Shown: positions 60,701-64,000 of the stretch, in pieces | Position numbering within the stretch: the stretch's first letter is position 1 | Layout of the letters: every line of letters begins with the position of its first letter | Notes under the pieces: model-generated | Databases searched by the model: none | The model's input: only the letters and a program-made list of their open reading frames with translations | Told to the model about the DNA's origin: nothing | Program-made: the position numbers and the translations under genes | Source: Campylorhamphus procurvoides | Taxonomy: Eukaryota > Chordata > Aves > Passeriformes > Dendrocolaptidae | DNA length: 64,000 nt | Assembly (NCBI GenBank): GCA_013396655.1 | Contig: WBMV01002647.1 | Coordinates: 485,695-549,694 of the forward strand | Direction of reading: 5' to 3'

Positions 60701-63301
60701 CTTGAAGTGTGAGGGTTCTTACGTATGAACCTTAATTTTCAGAAATCATTGCCTCTCAACAACCTCATAAGAAATAAAGTTAATTTTCTTAAGATCCAGA
60801 TCTGGGGACGGGAGAGTAATATTGGTACTTCTGAAGAACTTGAGATCAACACCTCATAATTTCCTATTATTAATCTAATAGGAGACATCGCATTAGATTG
60901 ACTGCAGACCCAGTGCATAATTAGAAAGGACATCAAGGAAATTACCTGTAAGGTTGATGAGCAAAACATGAGAGAGAAACCATACTCTCATGTCTGAATC
61001 AGATATAATTGTGCTTGCTTAGCAGATGAACGCTATCCACCTTCTAGGTGAATAAGTGGATATTTATTAATAGTTTAATACACTTCTCAACAGAGCAACA
61101 CTTAACAAGGAATAGTCAAGTTTTTATATCCTTAAAGAATCAACTCAAAGCTTTAAAAATCTTGAAGTACTGCTTTTTTTGTACAGTCAACAGCAGGAGC
61201 ATCGTTACTGGCTAACGCCTCACCTCTGACTCTCATGGCATCACCCCTGTCTGTAACCAGTCAGAACGTGACTTCTGCACCATTAACTCCTTTTGGGATG
61301 CTGGGTGGCCTTGTTCCTGTGACTGTGCCCTTCCAGTTTCCCTTGGAGCTGCTTGGCTTTGGGACAGACACAGCTGGAGCGACAACCACCTCGGGATCTA
61401 CCTCAGCGGCTTTCCACCACAGCCTAACCCAGAGTGAGTGGAATTAGTTATCACAGTCCCATAAGGAAAGATACACCCTTAAAATGGAAATTAAGAAGGG
61501 AAGCATTAAAGTTCTCAAACTCAAATTTGGTTCTTGAAAATCCTGAAATCCAGGAGAGTAAATGTGATTTCTTTTCTGGTAAAAACTTTCTTTATGTAAT
61601 TACCTAAATGTTATAAATCACCTTGAAAAGCTTAACTTCACTGTTACATTCACAGTATATTTTTAGTTTTGAACATGCTTTTTTGGGTTCACTTTTAATA
61701 CCTTACCTTTAGAAAGGAGGATAGCTTAAAACTCTCAAAGCCTCTTAAATGTCACAATACAAGTAAGGGACTTAATATGCTGATTCCTCAAAATATCCTT
61801 AGCTCAGTAATTGCAGATATTAAACATCTCTTTCATGAGGAACTATCAACCAAGGTGGTGTTTAGTTTTCCTGATTGCTTAAAAATAAATTATTTAGGTT
61901 TTAACCCATATAAATTGTTGGTCTTTCTGCTGAAGGAAATTATATGAAGAGTTGCATCCCAATAGTGAGGCATGGTCCTTGCTCTGACTTTTGATTAACC
62001 ATATCTGAATAGATCTGTTTCTCTTCACTTATTTTAGCATCAGAATGCTATCAGGTATTTAGTTTTTGTTGTGGGGATACATCTTCAGAAATTTGTGGAA
62101 ATTAGCCTGCTACTATGGCTACGCTATAAAAATAAGAATTTGTTATTTCACAAAGACTGCCTTTCTCCTCAAGATTTGTTTTTTATCTTTTGCTCTCCTT
62201 TTTCTCCCCACAGACTTACTGAAGGGTTTACAGCCAGGTGCTCAGCATGCAGCGACGCTGTCTCACTCACCTCTGCCTGCTCACTTGCAGCAAGCTTACA
62301 CAGGTGAACACATAGTATTTTTCTAATTATTTATTTTTCACTTAACCTAAAAGTCAGATTTCTGCCCTATACTGAAATAAAATGCGCAGTAGTAATTAGT
62401 TGAGAGAAGACACAACACAGGGATTAACTTTGGCAGCAGCAGGCAGTACTCATTCTATTGTTAGCAGTATTTTTGGAATCTGAAAGATTTTTCCCCCTAT
62501 TTCTCTTCAGTGTCAGGAACAAAGAGGTCAAAAATTCCAGTACTTTATGGTATCAGTTCTAGAAACTGAAGTGTGTGAATTTTGCTAGTGGGGAAAAAAG
62601 GAATATTACTGGACACTAACATGATTGTTTAGAGGCTGCATAAAGTCTTTTTCTACTCACTTCATTTCTCCTTTGGAGGAGAAACTGACCTCCCAGATAA
62701 AAGCTTTTTCATGTTTAAGAGTGTATTCACATGTGTGAATGGTGTGATGGTTTCCTAATGGAGGATCTGCTTTCCCTAGAAATTTTATCCTTGATAGGAG
62801 TTGCATATTTTGATTGAGAAGAGAAACTTGAAGTAGACTATCTTATTCTGTTCATAAGTCTTAGAGCTGGAAAAGTAAAGCTTTAGCAGGTGCAGTTTAT
62901 TGTGTAGTCCTTTCTTTGTCATCTGTGTTGTGTCTTTGGGGGCCAGGAGAAGGAATGGGAAGGGTGGCAGTGGCTTGGTGGGTATTCTTCACGTTGTTCT
63001 GAGTGTTCTCGGCACCAAAAAATTGGACAGTGTTTTGGTATGAAGCTTTGGTATCTCAGGTTTCAACAATGCTATTTCTAATAAACTACGGAGAAAATGG
63101 AAAATCTTCCACTCTATAAAGACAGTGTAGTTGTGTTGATGCTAAAGCTGAAATTGCCAAATTCCTGTCTTTCATGCTGTGAGTTATAAACCAAAAGTTC
63201 ACTCATGCTTTTGTCTTCCCTTTTTTTTTTTTTCCTGTCTCTCAGCTACAGATGGAGGCCAAAGTAAAGGGGACACTAAGTTACAGCGGAAAAACCAGTG
63301 A
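18512..63301 (+). CDS. UBN2: UBN2, ubinuclein-2 (17 coding exons, 5' end in gap)
   Basis: UBN2 is a nuclear subunit of the HIRA histone chaperone complex (HIRA, UBN1/UBN2, CABIN1, with ASF1a), which deposits histone H3.3-H4 independently of replication. Joining 17 exons in phase gives 1248 residues after the gap; human UBN2 is about 1347 residues. In order the protein has a Pro-rich N-terminus, an N-terminal HIRA-binding segment (35-66), the Hpc2-related (HUN/HRD) domain (about 67-160), a Lys-rich region (178-240), the conserved ubinuclein middle domain (about 370-590, the H3.3-H4-binding region in this family), a long Ser/Pro-rich region (606-1118) and a conserved C-terminus. It is UBN2, not UBN1: the text [20 protein letters not shown] and the TTC26 neighbour both fit UBN2. 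All splice sites are GT-AG, and no frame damage was seen. Confidence 0.97.
18712..22831 (+). other. UBN2: UBN2 intron 1
   Basis: The first 450 bases are CpG island; the rest is A/T-rich. No further exon or repeat was recognised. Runs of A occur at 22131 and 22191. Confidence 0.85.
22832..22924 (+). CDS. UBN2: UBN2 coding exon 2
   Basis: 31 codons, phase 0 to phase 0, reading [20 protein letters not shown] then [11 protein letters not shown]. The DPFNDE-R-EVE-LAKKFE-KY pattern opens the Hpc2-related domain shared by ubinucleins and yeast Hpc2. Acceptor gtatttttcag; donor GTGAGT. Confidence 0.97.
22925..28777 (+). other. UBN2: UBN2 intron 2
   Basis: 5.9 kb, A/T-rich, without recognisable exons, RNA genes or repeats. 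Open frames such as 25904-26176 are short and unsupported. Confidence 0.85.
28778..28879 (+). CDS. UBN2: UBN2 coding exon 3
   Basis: 34 codons reading [20 protein letters not shown] then [14 protein letters not shown]. The basic KPHKHRKDR patch and the acidic [15 protein letters not shown] motif are hallmark ubinuclein HRD sequence. Acceptor ttgttttcag; donor GTAAGT; phase 0 at both ends. Confidence 0.98.
29608..29657. repeat. A-rich to C-rich low-complexity tract
   Basis: A run of about 13 A, then A7 blocks separated by C, then ccccaacacccccaaac. No attached retroposon body was recognised. Confidence 0.75.
33586..33655. repeat. A/C-rich low-complexity tract with C runs
   Basis: Repeated A runs alternate with C3-C6 runs (cccccc, ccccc, ccc, ccc). 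The minus strand therefore has four G runs with loops of about 3, 7 and 15 bases. Confidence 0.75.
40135..40272 (+). CDS. UBN2: UBN2 coding exon 4 (core HRD)
   Basis: 46 codons reading [20 protein letters not shown] then [20 protein letters not shown] and [25 protein letters not shown] is the most conserved block of the Hpc2-related domain, which contacts the WD40 propeller of HIRA. An acidic Ser/Glu/Asp stretch follows. Acceptor ttttttcctgcccag; donor GTGAGT; phase 0. Confidence 0.98.
40273..41474 (+). other. UBN2: UBN2 intron 4
   Basis: 1.2 kb without recognisable exon or repeat. A 110-codon minus-strand open frame at 40680-41012 has no supporting features. Confidence 0.85.
41475..41587 (+). 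CDS. UBN2: UBN2 coding exon 5 (Lys-rich)
   Basis: Reads [20 protein letters not shown] then [18 protein letters not shown], leaving phase 2. The dense Lys/Arg clusters (KKRKRK, KKPRKMK) are a likely nuclear localisation signal. Acceptor tatctcttttctag; donor GTAGGT. Confidence 0.95.
41588..42624 (+). other. UBN2: UBN2 intron 5
   Basis: 1.0 kb, A/T-rich, nothing recognised besides splice sites. Confidence 0.85.
42625..43123 (+). CDS. UBN2: UBN2 coding exon 6
   Basis: Opens [20 protein letters not shown], then [20 protein letters not shown], a Ser/Thr/Pro stretch, [20 protein letters not shown] and finally [19 protein letters not shown], the start of the ubinuclein middle domain. [18 protein letters not shown] distinguishes UBN2 from UBN1, whose counterpart differs. 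Enters phase 2, leaves phase 0. The frame stays open 63 bases into the intron (stop near 43187), so intron retention would give a short truncated product. Confidence 0.97.
44258..44335 (-). repeat. CR1 LINE extreme 3' fragment
   Basis: agaatggtttgggttggaag, then ggcccttaaacatctagtcc and aaccctcctgccatgg on the + strand. This is the complement of the last ~75 bases of a CR1 element. Confidence 0.93.
46364..46374. other. Poly-C run with single N (assembly uncertainty)
   Basis: About ten C followed by one N. The base count in this homopolymer is not reliable. It lies in a UBN2 intron and does not affect coding. Confidence 0.9.
46496..46566 (+). CDS. UBN2: UBN2 coding exon 7
   Basis: Reads [20 protein letters not shown] then ILLE/D at the junction. 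Part of the conserved ubinuclein middle domain, which binds H3.3-H4 in this family. Acceptor tgtattttcag; donor GTAAGT; leaves phase 2. Confidence 0.97.
46567..47263 (+). other. UBN2: UBN2 intron 7
   Basis: 0.7 kb, no feature beyond splice sites. Confidence 0.85.
47264..47393 (+). CDS. UBN2: UBN2 coding exon 8
   Basis: Completes the Asp codon from exon 7 and reads [20 protein letters not shown] then [20 protein letters not shown] and NVQ. This is ubinuclein middle-domain sequence. Acceptor tgtttgtttgtcag; donor GTAATG; leaves phase 0. Confidence 0.97.
47394..48361 (+). other. UBN2: UBN2 intron 8
   Basis: 1.0 kb, A/T-rich, nothing recognised besides splice sites. Confidence 0.85.
48362..48480 (+). 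CDS. UBN2: UBN2 coding exon 9
   Basis: Reads [20 protein letters not shown] then [19 protein letters not shown] and leaves phase 2. Helical, charged middle-domain sequence. Acceptor tctctgttcacag; donor GTAGGT. Confidence 0.97.
48481..49120 (+). other. UBN2: UBN2 intron 9
   Basis: 0.6 kb, no feature beyond splice sites. Confidence 0.85.
49121..49234 (+). CDS. UBN2: UBN2 coding exon 10
   Basis: Reads [20 protein letters not shown] then [18 protein letters not shown], with an acidic EEDDDE run and the conserved [10 protein letters not shown] motif. Enters and leaves phase 2. Acceptor ccaactgtag; donor GTGAGA. Confidence 0.97.
49235..50498 (+). other. UBN2: UBN2 intron 10
   Basis: 1.3 kb. A perfect 8-bp inverted repeat (gatgctgg/ccagcatc) occurs near 49650-49690. 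Otherwise nothing was recognised. Confidence 0.8.
50499..50642 (+). CDS. UBN2: UBN2 coding exon 11
   Basis: Reads [20 protein letters not shown] then [20 protein letters not shown] and WPKGWMQA. The PLWPKGWMQ motif closes the middle domain and is conserved in ubinucleins. Acceptor tttctttctgcag; donor GTGAGA; leaves phase 2. Confidence 0.97.
51880..51945. repeat. C-rich low-complexity tract
   Basis: C-rich sequence with runs such as cccccc, cccc and cccccc separated by short A/G/T spacers. The complementary strand is strongly G-rich. Confidence 0.7.
52494..52735 (-). repeat. CR1 LINE 3' fragment
   Basis: + strand shows acagaatcacagaattgtta, gggttggaagggacctctgg, ccaaggcagggtcaccttaa and gtgtaaagttctttctcatg, the complement of a CR1 3' region from a subfamily different from the copy at 2963. 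5'-truncated and non-coding. Confidence 0.94.
54485..54535 (+). CDS. UBN2: UBN2 coding exon 12 (51 nt)
   Basis: A small exon, too short for simple ORF searches, reading [17 protein letters not shown] across the junctions. It matches the expected UBN2 text after WMQAR. Acceptor tttctcacccctcttttag; donor GTGAGT; leaves phase 2. Confidence 0.95.
54536..55912 (+). other. UBN2: UBN2 intron 12
   Basis: 1.4 kb, A/T-rich with T runs near 55870, ending in a good acceptor. No other feature. Confidence 0.85.
55913..55955 (+). CDS. UBN2: UBN2 coding exon 13 (43 nt)
   Basis: A microexon coding for [14 protein letters not shown], a basic stretch that may serve as a nuclear localisation signal. Acceptor atctcttctcttttag; donor GTAAAT; it restores phase 0. 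Its length (not a multiple of three) means skipping would shift the frame. Confidence 0.94.
55956..56594 (+). other. UBN2: UBN2 intron 13
   Basis: 0.6 kb, nothing recognised beyond splice sites. Confidence 0.85.
56595..58133 (+). CDS. UBN2: UBN2 coding exon 14 (large Ser/Pro-rich exon)
   Basis: 513 codons, phase 0 at both ends. It begins [18 protein letters not shown], then has the conserved block [20 protein letters not shown], the conserved [20 protein letters not shown] and [18 protein letters not shown] segments, and a long low-complexity Ser/Thr/Pro region with repeated SPKP units (57610-57720). The region is probably disordered, and the SP sites are possible phosphorylation targets (inference). 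It ends [15 protein letters not shown] at donor GTACGC. The frame runs three codons into the intron before a stop. Confidence 0.98.
58134..61186 (+). other. UBN2: UBN2 intron 14
   Basis: 3.1 kb, A/T-rich, no exon or repeat recognised. Short open frames on both strands lack support. Confidence 0.85.
61187..61433 (+). CDS. UBN2: UBN2 coding exon 15
   Basis: Reads [20 protein letters not shown], then conserved [20 protein letters not shown] and [14 protein letters not shown]. The hydrophobic GLVPVT-PFQFPLE block is a conserved UBN2 C-terminal motif of unknown function. Acceptor tttttttgtacag; donor GTGAGT; leaves phase 1. Confidence 0.97.
61434..62213 (+). other. UBN2: UBN2 intron 15
   Basis: 0.8 kb, nothing recognised besides splice sites. 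Confidence 0.85.
62214..62303 (+). CDS. UBN2: UBN2 coding exon 16
   Basis: Completes an Asn codon and reads [20 protein letters not shown] then PAHLQQAYT. Acceptor ctttttctccccacag; donor GTGAAC; leaves phase 1. Confidence 0.96.
62304..63245 (+). other. UBN2: UBN2 intron 16
   Basis: 0.9 kb ending in a long T run (about 63221-63233) and ttcctgtctctcag. No other feature. Confidence 0.85.
63246..63301 (+). CDS. UBN2: UBN2 terminal coding exon 17
   Basis: Reads [18 protein letters not shown] and stops at TGA (63299-63301). The [13 protein letters not shown] end matches the C-terminus of vertebrate UBN2, so the stop is trusted. Confidence 0.96.
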
Positions 63302-64000
63302 CTTCTGGACAAGCAAGGGAGCTGAAGCAGTTCTGGTTGGCTGACAGAATCTGCCCAGTTGGGAAAGTGCTTATTGTCACAGGGCTGCTGTTTCTGTCGA
63401 TGTTTACATATTCTGATCCTAAGCACTGTGGTGAGAGGAAGAAGAAAAATAAAATAATACTTGATCAAAGAGAGAAGGAAAAGGAGGACTGGTCCTCCTG
63501 GTCATGCAGACTGGTCATAGTTTGATATTGCCTAAAGAAACAACCTTTTTTATCTGCTCTGATTGGCTCTTAAAAGAAATTGATCGTCAAACCCACAGCA
63601 GCACCAACATTTTTTCTCTGGGTGAAGTCCAATGAAAAGTGGAAATTGTGAAAGGAGCTAGAATAGGTTTCTCCATTCGTTTTGTAAGGTGGAATCATTC
63701 ACTTCATTAGTGCCCAAAGTGCCCAGTGTAAGGTTATGTGTAGGTCCCGAGTGTACTATACGGTTGTGGACCAAAGGTTATGTAGAATAGAGGTGGTGCT
63801 GGGATACTTTGCATTATAATTAAACCTTTACACAAATACAGTTTCTGATAATGGGCATTTTTCCAGCTTTACAAGGCTGTTTGGCTTTAGGGAGCCTACA
63901 GATGTATGCAGTCTCATTAGAGAATTGTCTTCAAAAACAGATCTCCTGGTACATGAAGATGTGAGACACAGGCTATTTGTTTGATTGGGGGGGGGGGGGA
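63302..64000 (+). other. UBN2: UBN2 3' UTR (start)
   Basis: Sequence downstream of the UBN2 stop, continuing past the window edge. An AATAAAAT motif lies about 150 bases after the stop (near 63448), but there is no proof of its use; UBN2 transcripts in other vertebrates have long 3' UTRs. The window ends in a poly-G run (63988-63999). Confidence 0.75.

Noticed and set aside
18512..63301. Assignment to UBN1 instead of UBN2
   Set aside because: The segment [20 protein letters not shown], the exon 14 text and the TTC26 neighbour all fit UBN2.

Overview
This is a vertebrate nuclear window, almost certainly from a bird. It contains several truncated CR1 LINE tails of avian type, an env-less endogenous retrovirus of a kind common in bird genomes, long introns with GT-AG splice sites, and two neighbouring genes (TTC26 then UBN2, same strand) in the order known from human 7q34. 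No prokaryotic features, tRNA, rRNA or CRISPR array were seen.

Layout. (1) 1-2488: the last two coding exons of TTC26 (IFT56, an intraflagellar transport B subunit), followed by its 3' UTR. (2) About 2490-18000: a 15-kb intergenic region holding CR1 fragments, an internally deleted endogenous retrovirus on the minus strand (3742-6928), a short tandem repeat at 11446-11490, and at 15715-17843 a set of exon-like minus-strand segments that I read as a decayed zona-pellucida (ZP) domain gene pointing away from UBN2. (3) About 18000-19200: a CpG island with the UBN2 promoter and first exon. A run of 73 Ns hides the start codon and N-terminus. (4) 18512-63301: UBN2 (ubinuclein-2), reconstructed as 17 coding exons with consistent splice phases. 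They give 1248 visible residues, and roughly 100 more are expected in the gap. (5) 63302-64000: start of the UBN2 3' UTR, ending in a poly-G run.

TTC26 acts in cilia. UBN2 is a subunit of the HIRA histone H3.3 chaperone complex. Their adjacency is conserved synteny, not an operon. The most unusual items are the ZP-like gene remnant beside UBN2, which I could not match to a named gene, and the structure of the retroviral remnant, where a tip of the 5' LTR is joined directly to reverse transcriptase.
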